Part shown: piece after piece, positions 1 to 9,005 of the stretch
Position numbering within the stretch: position 1 is the stretch's first letter
How the letters are laid out: every line of letters starts with the position of its first letter
NCBI GenBank assembly: GCA_902790465.1
Contig: CADASF010000018.1
Coordinates: 1 to 35,819 of the forward strand
Length of the DNA: 35,819 bases
Direction of reading: 5' to 3'
Source of the DNA: an uncultured bacterium
GTDB taxonomy: Bacteria; Vulcanimicrobiota; CADAWZ01
Made by a program: the position numbers and the translations under genes
Notes under the pieces: generated by a model
The model's input: the letters and a program-made list of their open reading frames with translations, nothing else
Databases searched by the model: none
Told to the model about the DNA's origin: nothing

Positions 1-348
1 ATCATAAGGAGCTTTTTTTCTAACATTGCAAAATAACTGTGAAGGGAGAATAAAAAAGCCCTTCTCGTCTATGATTTCGTCTCGAATCTCCTCTGCCATC
101 TCGTCAGAAATCTTGGCATAATCAAAATTTTCATCACCTGCTTCTATTTCGTCTTTGTTTATATAATTAGTCAAATTTTCAGAAATAAAGCGGTAAAACA
201 TTGTGCTGAGTATGTAGGATTTAAAATCCCAACCATCGACTGCTCCACGCAAATCATCAGCAATAGCCCAAATCGTCTTGTGTAGTTCCTGTCTATTTTC
301 TCCCTCATTGTTTAAATGAAGGGGCGAATCTTTCCTTTCATTTGTCAT
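1..348 (-). CDS. hsdM: Type I restriction-modification DNA methyltransferase subunit M, N-terminal part (runs off the window)
   Basis: I translated the minus strand directly: 116 codons are open from the ATG at 348 to the window edge. The protein contains the typical HsdM N-terminal helical stretch, LHKTIWAIADDLRGAVDGW, followed by FKSYILSTMFYRFISENL. HsdM binds AdoMet and methylates adenine at the site chosen by HsdS. The catalytic motifs lie outside the window. A GGAG sits 8 nt before this ATG. An in-frame ATG at 369 would add seven residues but has no such site, so 348 is preferred. It is the third gene of an operon after hsdR and the AAA-ATPase/nuclease gene, whose stop lies 25 nt upstream. 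hsdS is not visible and may lie beyond the edge. Confidence 0.9.
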   Translation of the reverse strand, partial: MTNERKDSPLHLNNEGENRQELHKTIWAIADDLRGAVDGWDFKSYILSTMFYRFISENLTNYINKDEIEAGDENFDYAKISDEMAEEIRDEIIDEKGFFILPSQLFCNVRKKAPYD

Positions 349-373
349 ATTTTTTTCTCCTGTATTCATTTCA

Positions 374-1948
374 CTATAGTACAATTTGCCTTTTTTCATT
401 ATCTGCCACAAAAACGGCTGTAATTACCTTTTTTCCTTCATTTTTATAACTTTCTGCATATCTTTTTAACTGTTCTTGAGCTTCAGCACGCTTTTTATCT
501 ACTTCTTTTAAATTATTTGCAAATTTAAATTCAATAATAATTATCTTATCATCAAATGGAATTACTAAATCAGAACGCCCATCTTTACTGTAAGATTCTT
601 GAAATGAAGTTATACCTGCACCACCACGAAGTAATACTACAAATAAAGAACGATACCAAAATTCATTTTGATTTTTTGAGAAATCATTATAAGGAATTTT
701 TTCTAAAACACTATTAAATATAGTTACTATTTTTTCAAAATTGCAATCTTGTAATGTTTTTATTGATTCCCAAAGACTATTTCCCAATGGTGCATAATTT
801 TCTATTTGATAAATATCTCTCAAATACAAACGACTTATTGAACTAAGGACTTCTAAATTTGGATAATCAAGAGTTAAAATTTCTTTGTCATTCTTTGCTT
901 CCCATTTTTCAATAGTCAAATAACCTGCTTGGTATAGGAAACTTTCAGAAGTCGCTCTTTCAATTTCATGTTCATCAGCAAAATCTGCTTCTACTTCTAT
1001 ATGTCTAAATTTATCAATATTTGTTATTTTATGTTTTCTAAAATAATCATGAATAAATGAAGGAGAACCTGATAAATACCAATAATTTCTAAATTTATGT
1101 TTATCAAAAAAATTTAATACAGAAAATGGATTATATACTCTTGTTATTCCATCAAATGAAAAACCATCATAATACTGTTTTATTTTAGCAAGTAATTCTT
1201 CTCTGTTCATTGATATTTTTTTTTCAGTATTGTCAAGCCACTCATCAAAATTTTCTTCAAGCTCCTGTTGAGTATATCCAACGATATCATCATATTTTTC
1301 GTCCATAGATATATCATTTAAATTGTTTAATCCAGAAAATACACCTGCTTTGCTAAATTTTGAAACACCTGTTAGCATTACAAATTTTAAATATTCACTG
1401 CAACCTTTTAAAACAAGATAAAATGACCGCAAAAATTCTCGCATTTCTTCTGCTTTTTCTAAATTGTTTATATTATCTGTTATTGGTTTGTCATATTCAT
1501 CTATAAGTACAACAACCTGCCCAAATTGTTTATATAATCTTATTATTAGATTAGATAAAGCAATATCTGCATTGTCGTCTAAATCCATTGTCAAATCATT
1601 TATAGTTAAATAATTTTTAAATTGACTAATAATATAATAATTTAATTGTTCAGAACTATCGTAAGATTTCGAAAATCCCATATCCAATTTAATAACTATA
1701 TTTGGGTGTTTAGCTTGTTCTTTTACCCATTCTTCAGCATAAAGACCTTTAAATAATTCAGCTTTACCTTTAAACATTGCCTCTAATGTTGACAAAGTTA
1801 AAGATTTTCCAAAACGACGAGGACGAGAAAGAAAATAATATTCACCATTTTCTATTAAATTTAAAATTTGTTTTGTTTTATCAACATAAAGGTAATTCTT
1901 TAGACGAATATTTTCAAAATTTTGAATACCTATAGGTAATTTCTGCAT
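374..1948 (-). CDS. AAA-ATPase-like / PD-(D/E)XK nuclease-domain protein (DUF1703 family), copy 1
   Basis: This 524-residue protein has the two-domain layout of the AAA-ATPase_like plus PDDEXK_9 family. The N-terminal ATPase-like part has a P-loop variant, RPRRFGKS, at residues 42-49 and a Walker B-like LIDEYD at 148-153. The C-terminal part has a PD-(D/E)XK signature: D460 in GRSD, then E473 and K475 in IEFKFA. The biological role of the family is unproven; mobility or defence is often suspected. It lies 14 nt after hsdR and 25 nt before hsdM, so it is probably cotranscribed with them. A strong GGAG precedes the ATG. A close paralogue lies at 19876-21507, and the similarity reaches into the ribosome binding site. 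The family assignment is firm; the function is not. Confidence 0.88.
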   Translation of the reverse strand: MQKLPIGIQNFENIRLKNYLYVDKTKQILNLIENGEYYFLSRPRRFGKSLTLSTLEAMFKGKAELFKGLYAEEWVKEQAKHPNIVIKLDMGFSKSYDSSEQLNYYIISQFKNYLTINDLTMDLDDNADIALSNLIIRLYKQFGQVVVLIDEYDKPITDNINNLEKAEEMREFLRSFYLVLKGCSEYLKFVMLTGVSKFSKAGVFSGLNNLNDISMDEKYDDIVGYTQQELEENFDEWLDNTEKKISMNREELLAKIKQYYDGFSFDGITRVYNPFSVLNFFDKHKFRNYWYLSGSPSFIHDYFRKHKITNIDKFRHIEVEADFADEHEIERATSESFLYQAGYLTIEKWEAKNDKEILTLDYPNLEVLSSISRLYLRDIYQIENYAPLGNSLWESIKTLQDCNFEKIVTIFNSVLEKIPYNDFSKNQNEFWYRSLFVVLLRGGAGITSFQESYSKDGRSDLVIPFDDKIIIIEFKFANNLKEVDKKRAEAQEQLKRYAESYKNEGKKVITAVFVADNEKRQIVL

Positions 1949-1962
1949 ATATGTTTTCTCCT

Positions 1963-4900
1963 TTACACCCTATATTCTATTTCTTTCTCTGCTACCATTG
2001 GCAATTCATCTTCTTTGAAAAACTTACCAAAAGCATTTACGCCCAAATTTACATACCTATCAAAATAATCTCGTATCTCTCCCTTGACACTGAGTTTTAA
2101 CTCATTTCTTTTCATTGAATTTTTGTTACCAAAACGAGATGCTTTTGGCAATAACTCATTTAGAAGACTTCCTGTTATTGGAATTTCACCATTTTTAAAC
2201 ATATTGAATATATATTTTAAAGTCTGATCCCTCTTCAGTCCGTATTCACTTATCATATCATCTAAATCAATCTCTTGCTTTTCTTCTACAAAATCTCTCC
2301 AACAATTTAGAACATTATCAACTTTATTTGAATTAATACGAGCCAAAAATTCTTCTATCAATTTTTGCTTAGATCTCAATTCAATACTTGATCTCATCAA
2401 TTTTTCTATCTTAGTTACGATTTCCTTATCTTGGCAATTAGATTCGTGATATTTTTCAACCAACATCAAAATATAGTCAATATTTACTTCCACTTGCTTT
2501 ACAAGTTCCATTTCGAAAACAATATCATCTTCTATGTTTTCTTTGTTTGGTTGTTTTCTATATTTATCATACAGATCATTATACATACCTGTATAATCTT
2601 GAAAATCAAGAGGCTTCAATAAATCGTCAACTTCTTGAAATTCATCAAAACTCGAAAGTATATTTCGCAATTTCAAAATTTGTCCAAAATCAGCTATAAA
2701 TTTTTTCTCTGCTTCTTCGCCAACTATTTTTTCACCCAAAGGGAATTGAGTTAAGAAATCAAGGACACGATTATTATAATTTTCCATATAATAATCGAAA
2801 TTCTTTAAAAGAATTTTACCACTTGCATTTTCATCTCCAAAAAGACCAAGTGCTTCTTCTGTCTCTCTATCAAGATCTCTAAAACAGATTATATTTCCAA
2901 ATGTTTTTACAGAGTTTAAAATCCTGTTTGTCCTTGAAAATGCTTGAATAAGTCCGTGCATTTTTAAATTTTTGTCAACCCAAAGAGTATTTAATGTTGT
3001 TGCATCAAAACCTGTCAAAAACATATTCACAACAAGCAAAATATCTATATCTTTGTTTTTCATTCTCTGTGAAAGGTCTTTATAATAATTTGGAAATTTA
3101 TTCGCAGAAGTATCATAAGTTGTTCCAAATAATTTATTGTAATCTGCTATTGCTCTTTCCAAAAAATCTCTTGAACTTTCATCAAGATTTTCTGTATTAT
3201 CTGAATTTTCATCATCTAAAAATCCATCTGGGTCTTCCTCATTTTGTCCATAACTAAAAATCGTGGCTATTTTCAACTGTCTATTGGGTGGTAGCATTGC
3301 AAGCTGTTTTTTAAATTCTGTGTAATACTTTTTTACAGCTTCGATAGATGAAACGGCAAATATTGAATTAAAGCCATCTAATTTTCTTTTTTCCCTCTGT
3401 TCCTTAGTTTTTTTATTTAAAACCATTTCTTCTATATTAATCAATTTATTAAAAGTATAATAACCACCATTTCTCTTTGTCTTTTGATCAAAATGTTCCA
3501 AAATATATGAAACAACATTTGAAATACGATCATCTGATAAAAGTGCCGATTCCGTGTTTATGGCTTCAACTTTTTTATCATTATTTTCATCTTTTTGGAA
3601 CATCGTCCTTATGTAATCAATTCTAAATGGAAGTACATTTTTGTCATTAATTGCATTTATGATTGTATATGTATGTAATTTATCACCAAATGCCTGTTCG
3701 GTTGTCTTCAAATTTGCCTTTTTACTCGCACCTGCATTTTTTCTAAAAATAGGAGTTCCTGTAAATCCAAAAATGTAATATTTTTTAAAATGCTTTGTTA
3801 TATTTGTGTGCATTTCACCAAATTGGCTTCTGTGGCACTCATCAAATATCATCACAATGGGCTTACTAAATACTTCGCTTTTCTGATTCTTTTTATTTGT
3901 TATAAAATTGTTTAATTTCTGAATAGTCGTTACAATTATTTTGACATTGCTATCTTCGAGTTGTCTGCGTAATATCTCTGAACTTGTATTTCCATTTACA
4001 GAACCTTCTTCAAATCTATTAAATTCTCTCATTGTCTGATAATCTAAATCTTTTCTATCTACAACAAAAAGAACTTTATAAATATAATTCATTTTAGACA
4101 CAAGTTGTGCAGTTTTAAAACTTGTCAGAGTTTTACCACTTCCTGTTGTATGCCAAATATACCCCCCTGCTTTTAATGTTCCCCAGTCTTTGGCATTATA
4201 AGCTATCAAAATTCGTCTCAAAATCTTTTCTGTTGCAACAATTTGATAGGGACGCATTACTAAAAGAAGTTTCTCAACTGTAAAAACACAGTAGTGAGCT
4301 AAAATATTTAAAATAGTATGTCTTGAAAAAAAAGTTCTTGTAAAATCGACCAAATCAGGAATAATGTTATTTTTTTCGTCAGCCCAATAAGAAGTAAATT
4401 CAAAGCTATTACTCGTTTTTTGCAAATTTATTTTATCTGTCTTTTTACTTTCTTTTATAGCTGAAATTCTTGTAGTATTTGAATAATATTTAGATTGAGT
4501 ACCATTTGAAATAACGAATATTTGGACATATTGAAAAAGTTGATCATCTGCCCAAAAACTGTCTCTTTGATAGCGTTCTATTTGATTAAAAGCCTCTTTT
4601 ATAGAAACTCCTCTTCTTTTTAATTCAATATGAACTATCGGCAAACCATTTACAAGAATTGTAACATCATATCTATTTTCATAATTGCCACCATCTGTGG
4701 AATATTGATTTATAACTTGTAAATAATTATTATAAATCCAACCTCTATCAAATATTTTTATATTTTTTGTAAATCCATCATTACGCTTAAAAGGATATTG
4801 AAAATCTTCTTGAAATCTCTTTGTTTTATCTTCTATTTTGTCGGTTTTAGGGCTTATATATTCGTTATAAAATCTCTCCCACTCTTCATCTGAAAAATGC

Positions 4901-5139
4901 GACCATTCAGAATCCTCATTTAATCTCTCAATCTGTTTTCTCAAATTTTTCTTCAAAGAATCAAAATTATGTATTTCAGGGGCATATTCATACCCTTGCC
5001 CTTCTAACAATCTTATAAATTCTTTTTCTAAATCAGCTTCAGATTGATAACGCTCAGAATTTCTACTCGGCTCTGGATTGTATTCTGTAACAACAGTTGA
5101 ATCATTTGTGGAAACTAAAATATTATATGTACTATTCAT
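1963..5139 (-). CDS. hsdR: Type I restriction enzyme subunit R (DNA translocase and endonuclease)
   Basis: At 1058 residues it is close to the length of EcoR124I-type HsdR. In order it has an N-terminal PD-(D/E)XK nuclease domain with D158, E172 and K174 (IELKRRG), then a superfamily 2 motor with Walker A HTTGSGKT (330-337), a DECH box (433-436) and FTGTP (459-463). A helical C-terminal part follows that would contact HsdM. The subunit hydrolyses ATP to pull DNA toward the complex bound at the unmethylated site and cuts at a distance. All visible key residues are intact, so the gene looks functional. GGAG lies upstream of the ATG at 5139. The gene follows a terminator at 5155-5195 and is the first gene of the operon hsdR-nuclease-hsdM. 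Confidence 0.95.
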   Translation of the reverse strand: MNSTYNILVSTNDSTVVTEYNPEPSRNSERYQSEADLEKEFIRLLEGQGYEYAPEIHNFDSLKKNLRKQIERLNEDSEWSHFSDEEWERFYNEYISPKTDKIEDKTKRFQEDFQYPFKRNDGFTKNIKIFDRGWIYNNYLQVINQYSTDGGNYENRYDVTILVNGLPIVHIELKRRGVSIKEAFNQIERYQRDSFWADDQLFQYVQIFVISNGTQSKYYSNTTRISAIKESKKTDKINLQKTSNSFEFTSYWADEKNNIIPDLVDFTRTFFSRHTILNILAHYCVFTVEKLLLVMRPYQIVATEKILRRILIAYNAKDWGTLKAGGYIWHTTGSGKTLTSFKTAQLVSKMNYIYKVLFVVDRKDLDYQTMREFNRFEEGSVNGNTSSEILRRQLEDSNVKIIVTTIQKLNNFITNKKNQKSEVFSKPIVMIFDECHRSQFGEMHTNITKHFKKYYIFGFTGTPIFRKNAGASKKANLKTTEQAFGDKLHTYTIINAINDKNVLPFRIDYIRTMFQKDENNDKKVEAINTESALLSDDRISNVVSYILEHFDQKTKRNGGYYTFNKLINIEEMVLNKKTKEQREKRKLDGFNSIFAVSSIEAVKKYYTEFKKQLAMLPPNRQLKIATIFSYGQNEEDPDGFLDDENSDNTENLDESSRDFLERAIADYNKLFGTTYDTSANKFPNYYKDLSQRMKNKDIDILLVVNMFLTGFDATTLNTLWVDKNLKMHGLIQAFSRTNRILNSVKTFGNIICFRDLDRETEEALGLFGDENASGKILLKNFDYYMENYNNRVLDFLTQFPLGEKIVGEEAEKKFIADFGQILKLRNILSSFDEFQEVDDLLKPLDFQDYTGMYNDLYDKYRKQPNKENIEDDIVFEMELVKQVEVNIDYILMLVEKYHESNCQDKEIVTKIEKLMRSSIELRSKQKLIEEFLARINSNKVDNVLNCWRDFVEEKQEIDLDDMISEYGLKRDQTLKYIFNMFKNGEIPITGSLLNELLPKASRFGNKNSMKRNELKLSVKGEIRDYFDRYVNLGVNAFGKFFKEDELPMVAEKEIEYRV

Positions 5140-5154
5140 CGCATTTTCTCCTAT

Positions 5155-5195
5155 AAAAAAAGTGTGTGCTGATAATTAAATTCACCAACACACAC
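5155..5195 (-). terminator. Rho-independent terminator after the C1 peptidase gene
   Basis: On the minus strand a GTGTGTG/CACACAC stem (5189-5195 with 5162-5168) is followed at once by seven T residues (5161-5155). It lies 14 nt after the peptidase stop codon and before the hsdR ribosome binding site, so it separates the two transcription units. Confidence 0.75.
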
Positions 5196-5208
5196 CATTA
5201 CTTAAAAA

Positions 5209-6645
5209 CTATTTATTCAAATTTTCTCTCATTAAGTCGTATTCAGGAAGAACTATAGGTGTTTTGTTGAGTAGATCGAGAACATCTTTTGAGAGGTATT
5301 TTTTGTTTACAATGAATTGATATACATTGTCATCAACCCAGTTGTCATACATTGTGAAATAACCTGAATCACCTGGTGTTTTGCCCCAGCTATTTTTTAC
5401 ACACCATTTTGTTATCTTACCATTTACTTCATCATAGCCTGTTACGAGCATAGCGTGGTTAGCAATACTTGAACCATACAAATATCTTTCTCTCTTTGGC
5501 ATTTTTGTATTGATTCCGAGAAGTGATGAATAATCATACAAATCCTCATACATAACACCAAGTTTTCTGTCCATATCATGTGAGGCATCAGCAGCGAACC
5601 ATACTGGCTCACCAGCTTTAATTGATGCTTTAGCAGCTGCTTTGAATTTATCCATTTCTATATTGATCATTGGAAGATCTTTTGAGTCATACATATTTCT
5701 ATTGTTTTCAATGACATAATATTCATTGTAGTTCCAAGCTGGATTTGAGAAAATGGATATGTAATCTTTGAGATTTACTCCCAAACTCTTATAAAACTCA
5801 ACAGGTGTTACCATCTTGGATTCTGTAATTTTTTTGTCTTTCTTAGTCTCAAAACGGAGATTAAATTTTTGTGGAGGCTCACCAAGACACATTGAAAGGA
5901 GAGAATAGACTTCTGACAAATCTTTTTCTTTTACTTGTCTGAGTTCATCAACACTCTTACCCTGTTTTGCAAGATCTCTGATTTCAGCAGCATGTTTACG
6001 AAGAAGTCCTTCAAGAACATAGTTCATTGTTGTTGTATTGTTTGAATGTACTGTTTCAGCCATTGCATAATTTGGAACAACACCATATTTTTCGATTATG
6101 TCTGAAGCATAAGTCCAATGTCCACCATCGCTGACTGGGTCTTTCAACCAAATGCGGAGATTTCTATCCATAATATCTCTATCAGCATATTTTATCATCA
6201 TCTCATAAAACATATTTGCTTTTTCGAGTTTATCATAGAATGTATTGTAATTTTGTGAAAATTCAAAATCTGCCACTGCATATTTTTCAACAACCTTTGG
6301 ACTGAGCATACCAAGAGCTGCAAAAAGCCAACATCTTCCAGACCTCTTTTGGTCGCTAACAGCCCCTGTATCTATTTTAGTTGAAAAGAATTTATCTTTT
6401 GACTGAAGAACAGATCTTTTTTCTGACAAATCATTCAAATTTTGTGCAGAAACTGCATTTATTTTTCCATCATAAGGCTTGGAAGCCGAAAACTTTTTCA
6501 ACATATCTGCATTTATTCCACCTACTCCTGATACGATAGAAGTTGATGTTGTAACTGCTGTTGAATTATCGGCACAAAAAGCTGGACATGGAGCTAAAGA
6601 TAAAACCATGCATGCTGTAGTTGCCCAAAGTATCTTTTTAAGCAT
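5209..6645 (-). CDS. Exported C1-family cysteine peptidase, bleomycin hydrolase/aminopeptidase C type
   Basis: From the ATG at 6645 the protein has 478 residues. That start has GGAGG 5 nt upstream and gives a clean signal peptide (MLKKILWATTACMVLSLAPC...); an earlier in-frame ATG at 6657 only adds MEDS. The papain-like catalytic set of the bleomycin hydrolase/PepC branch is present: Q99 and C105 in DQKRSGRCW, H397 in IANHAMLVTGY and N418 in VKNSWG. Members usually are cytosolic hexameric aminopeptidases; the leader here implies a periplasmic or secreted form that trims peptides outside the cytoplasm. It lies 42 nt after the flavoprotein gene and ends at a terminator. It probably feeds peptides to the OPT transporter encoded nearby (inference). 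Confidence 0.88.
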   Translation of the reverse strand: MLKKILWATTACMVLSLAPCPAFCADNSTAVTTSTSIVSGVGGINADMLKKFSASKPYDGKINAVSAQNLNDLSEKRSVLQSKDKFFSTKIDTGAVSDQKRSGRCWLFAALGMLSPKVVEKYAVADFEFSQNYNTFYDKLEKANMFYEMMIKYADRDIMDRNLRIWLKDPVSDGGHWTYASDIIEKYGVVPNYAMAETVHSNNTTTMNYVLEGLLRKHAAEIRDLAKQGKSVDELRQVKEKDLSEVYSLLSMCLGEPPQKFNLRFETKKDKKITESKMVTPVEFYKSLGVNLKDYISIFSNPAWNYNEYYVIENNRNMYDSKDLPMINIEMDKFKAAAKASIKAGEPVWFAADASHDMDRKLGVMYEDLYDYSSLLGINTKMPKRERYLYGSSIANHAMLVTGYDEVNGKITKWCVKNSWGKTPGDSGYFTMYDNWVDDNVYQFIVNKKYLSKDVLDLLNKTPIVLPEYDLMRENLNK

Positions 6646-6687
6646 TGAATCCTCCAATTTTTTAAATTTTAAAAATAGAAATAAATA

Positions 6688-7935
6688 TTATTGACAAGCA
6701 CTCTTTCCTGCAGAATAACCTGTGGAAAAAGCCGCCTGTAGATTAAATCCACCTATATAGCCATCTACATCTATTACTTCACCGACGAAATAAAGACCTT
6801 TAACTATTTTAGATTCCATTGTTCGTGGGTCTAAATCCTTTGTGTCAACCCCACCCTGTGTTACTTCAGCCTCAGACATTCCCCTTGGCTTTGTAATTGT
6901 AAGAGTAAAATTCTTCAATATTTCAACCATTCTATTTTTGTCTTTAGAAGTCAACTGAATACACTGTTTAGAGCCTTGAAGTCCAGATTCTTGAATAAAT
7001 ACAGAAATCAATTTTTGTGGCATATACTCATCGAGCATATTTTTAACAAGTTTCTTTCTATTTTTTTCAATATCGGCTTCAAATCTTGCAAGTAATTTAT
7101 CTTTTGCAACAGCAGGCTTAAAATCAATAGAAATAGTTGTTTTAGATTTTTCAGAAAGGCACACAACAGCACGCCTACTCAAATATAATATAATAGGTCC
7201 AGAAAGTCCGTAAGATGTAAAGACCATCTCACCAAATTTCTGATCAATTACTTTTCCATCTGCCTTTAAAGTCGCCTTTACATTTTTTAAACTAAGCCCT
7301 TCAAGTGCAAAACTTATATGTGATTCTGCAACTTCAAGTGGTACTAAAGAAGCTCTTGGTGTTACAATACTATGACCAGTTTTTCTTGCGAAAATATAAC
7401 CATCTCCTGTTGAACCAGTCCATGGATAACTCATTCCACCAGTTGCTACTATTACCCTTGAACAAGGAATAACTTCTTTTTGAGCAGTTCTTACAGCTGA
7501 GACAGCTCCATTCTCTGTCATTATCTCTATTATAGGCGTATTTAACTTAAAAGTTACATTCTTTTTTGTGAGTTCTTTTACAAGGGTATCTCTAATATCT
7601 CTTGCCTTTTCACTGACAGGAAACATTCTCTTTCCTCTATCAGGCTTACAAGGAACTCCTCTCTGCTCAAAAAATTTCAAAAGATCAGCTGGTCCAAATT
7701 TATTAAAAGATGAATGAAGAAATTGTGAGCCCTTCGGATATCCTTCAAAAAGCTCATCAACTCTTCCAACTTGATGTGTTAAATTACATTTTCCCTTGCC
7801 AGTTACCAAAAGTTTTGTTCCCATTTCTGGCATTTTATCAAAAATAATTACTTTGTTATTAGAATTGGAAGACGCAGATATCCCAGCCATCATTCCTGCT
7901 GGTCCTCCTCCAATTATTACTATTTGTTTGTTCAT
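6688..7935 (-). CDS. BaiN/HI0933-like FAD-dependent oxidoreductase
   Basis: This 415-residue protein opens with a dinucleotide-binding motif, IVIIGGGPAGMMAG (residues 5-18). It also has an internal VATGGMSYPWTGSTGDGY segment and the C-terminal family motif GLYFVGEVIDVDGYIGG, which binds FAD. These are hallmarks of the HI0933/YhiN/BaiN flavoprotein family (COG2081). Substrates are mostly unknown; one member, BaiN, acts in bile-acid dehydroxylation, but that role should not be transferred here. The enzyme is probably cytosolic. A weak AGGT lies before the ATG. A 150-nt gap containing a direct repeat separates it from the MEMO-family gene upstream, so it may have its own promoter. Confidence 0.88.
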   Translation of the reverse strand: MNKQIVIIGGGPAGMMAGISASSNSNNKVIIFDKMPEMGTKLLVTGKGKCNLTHQVGRVDELFEGYPKGSQFLHSSFNKFGPADLLKFFEQRGVPCKPDRGKRMFPVSEKARDIRDTLVKELTKKNVTFKLNTPIIEIMTENGAVSAVRTAQKEVIPCSRVIVATGGMSYPWTGSTGDGYIFARKTGHSIVTPRASLVPLEVAESHISFALEGLSLKNVKATLKADGKVIDQKFGEMVFTSYGLSGPIILYLSRRAVVCLSEKSKTTISIDFKPAVAKDKLLARFEADIEKNRKKLVKNMLDEYMPQKLISVFIQESGLQGSKQCIQLTSKDKNRMVEILKNFTLTITKPRGMSEAEVTQGGVDTKDLDPRTMESKIVKGLYFVGEVIDVDGYIGGFNLQAAFSTGYSAGKSACQ

Positions 7936-7967
7936 ATCTACCTATCTCTTCTGTCTTCAACTCTCGA

Positions 7968-8024
7968 TATTTTTAAAACTCGTCGTGTCGTATCCCATCT
8001 TATATTTTTAAAACTCGTCCTGTC
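7968..8024. repeat. Two-copy 22-nt direct repeat, 35-nt period
   Basis: The segments 7968-7989 and 8003-8024 are identical except for one base (CGTCG against CGTCC); both read TATTTTTAAAACTCGTC at the start. They lie in the 150-nt gap upstream of the flavoprotein gene. They could be a paired regulator site or a small duplication. Confidence 0.7.
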
Positions 8025-8086
8025 TTCTCTTTACGGAAATCAATTTTTGTTATTAATTTTGCAGTTAAATAATTTTCTATACCGCT

Positions 8087-8956
8087 TTATTTTGTAAAAA
8101 GCACTGAGGAATAAGTAACAAAACTTGAATGACGAGTTTCAAAAATATCCCTCACCGCATTACTCGTCGTATAATCTATCAAAACTCCCTTTTCAGCTCC
8201 TAAAGACTTACAAGCTCCAACAGTTGCAGAAATAGCCCCAGCTCCACAAGCACATCTCGTCTTTTCAGCAATATAAAGAAGATCATTGTAATCCATAGTC
8301 TTTAATTTTTCGATAAAGGGCATATCATTTTCTGCCTTAACTTTTTGTTCCGCATCTTCTATATCGCCATAAGGCAAAAAATTATAATTATAACCATAAT
8401 GTGTCATATCTGAAGAAGCAAGAATAAAAAACTTTTTATTCAAATTTTTAAGTGCCTTCCCCAATTCCACTCCAAATTCATATGATGATTTTATTGGAGG
8501 ACAAGCTATTGGAATAATTTTTGCATGAGAAAAAAGATGTGTTATAAAAGGCACTTGAACTTCGATAGAATGTTCTTTTTCATGAGCTCTAGCAGATAAG
8601 AAAGTGCCTAAATTTTTATAAAGATATTCAACTGTTTCAGAATCTATTTCCACATTTCCCAAAGGAGTTTCCCAAGCACCTGAAGGATAAACAGAAATTT
8701 TATTCACTCCATAGTGATGAACAGCTCCAAAAATTATAAAAGTATCTGGAGCATTTTGAGGATCAATACTCATAAGAGCCTTTAAAGCAGTTTTTCCTGA
8801 AAAAACCCAACCTGCATGCGGAACTAAAGCCCCAACGGCATTTGGATCAACTTCAACTTTTCCAATGCTTTTTATAAGTTCTAAAATCAATTCAGAACAG
8901 GAGGAAAAATCACGAGGATAAAACATATCTGCAACTGCACAAGATCTTATAGGCAT
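8087..8956 (-). CDS. amrB: MEMO1-family protein (AmmeMemoRadiSam system protein B)
   Basis: At 289 residues it matches the full length of the MEMO family. Family motifs are visible in order: VPHAGWVFSGK (H47), GAVHHYG (H80, H81), EKEHSIEVQVPF (H129), SSDMTHYGYNY and a late CACGAGAIS. The fold is related to extradiol dioxygenases, and the conserved histidines bind a metal. In many prokaryotes it is encoded with an AMMECR1 protein and a radical SAM protein, but neither is in this window. The gene follows the esterase by 49 nt and probably shares its transcript. The start at 8956 has an AAGGA about 10 nt upstream. The gene symbol reflects the usual prokaryotic name; biochemical function is not established. 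Confidence 0.85.
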   Translation of the reverse strand: MPIRSCAVADMFYPRDFSSCSELILELIKSIGKVEVDPNAVGALVPHAGWVFSGKTALKALMSIDPQNAPDTFIIFGAVHHYGVNKISVYPSGAWETPLGNVEIDSETVEYLYKNLGTFLSARAHEKEHSIEVQVPFITHLFSHAKIIPIACPPIKSSYEFGVELGKALKNLNKKFFILASSDMTHYGYNYNFLPYGDIEDAEQKVKAENDMPFIEKLKTMDYNDLLYIAEKTRCACGAGAISATVGACKSLGAEKGVLIDYTTSNAVRDIFETRHSSFVTYSSVLFTK

Positions 8957-9005
8957 AAACTAATGTCCTTTCTTTAGTCTCTCTTCCCAGAATATAATTA
9001 AATTT

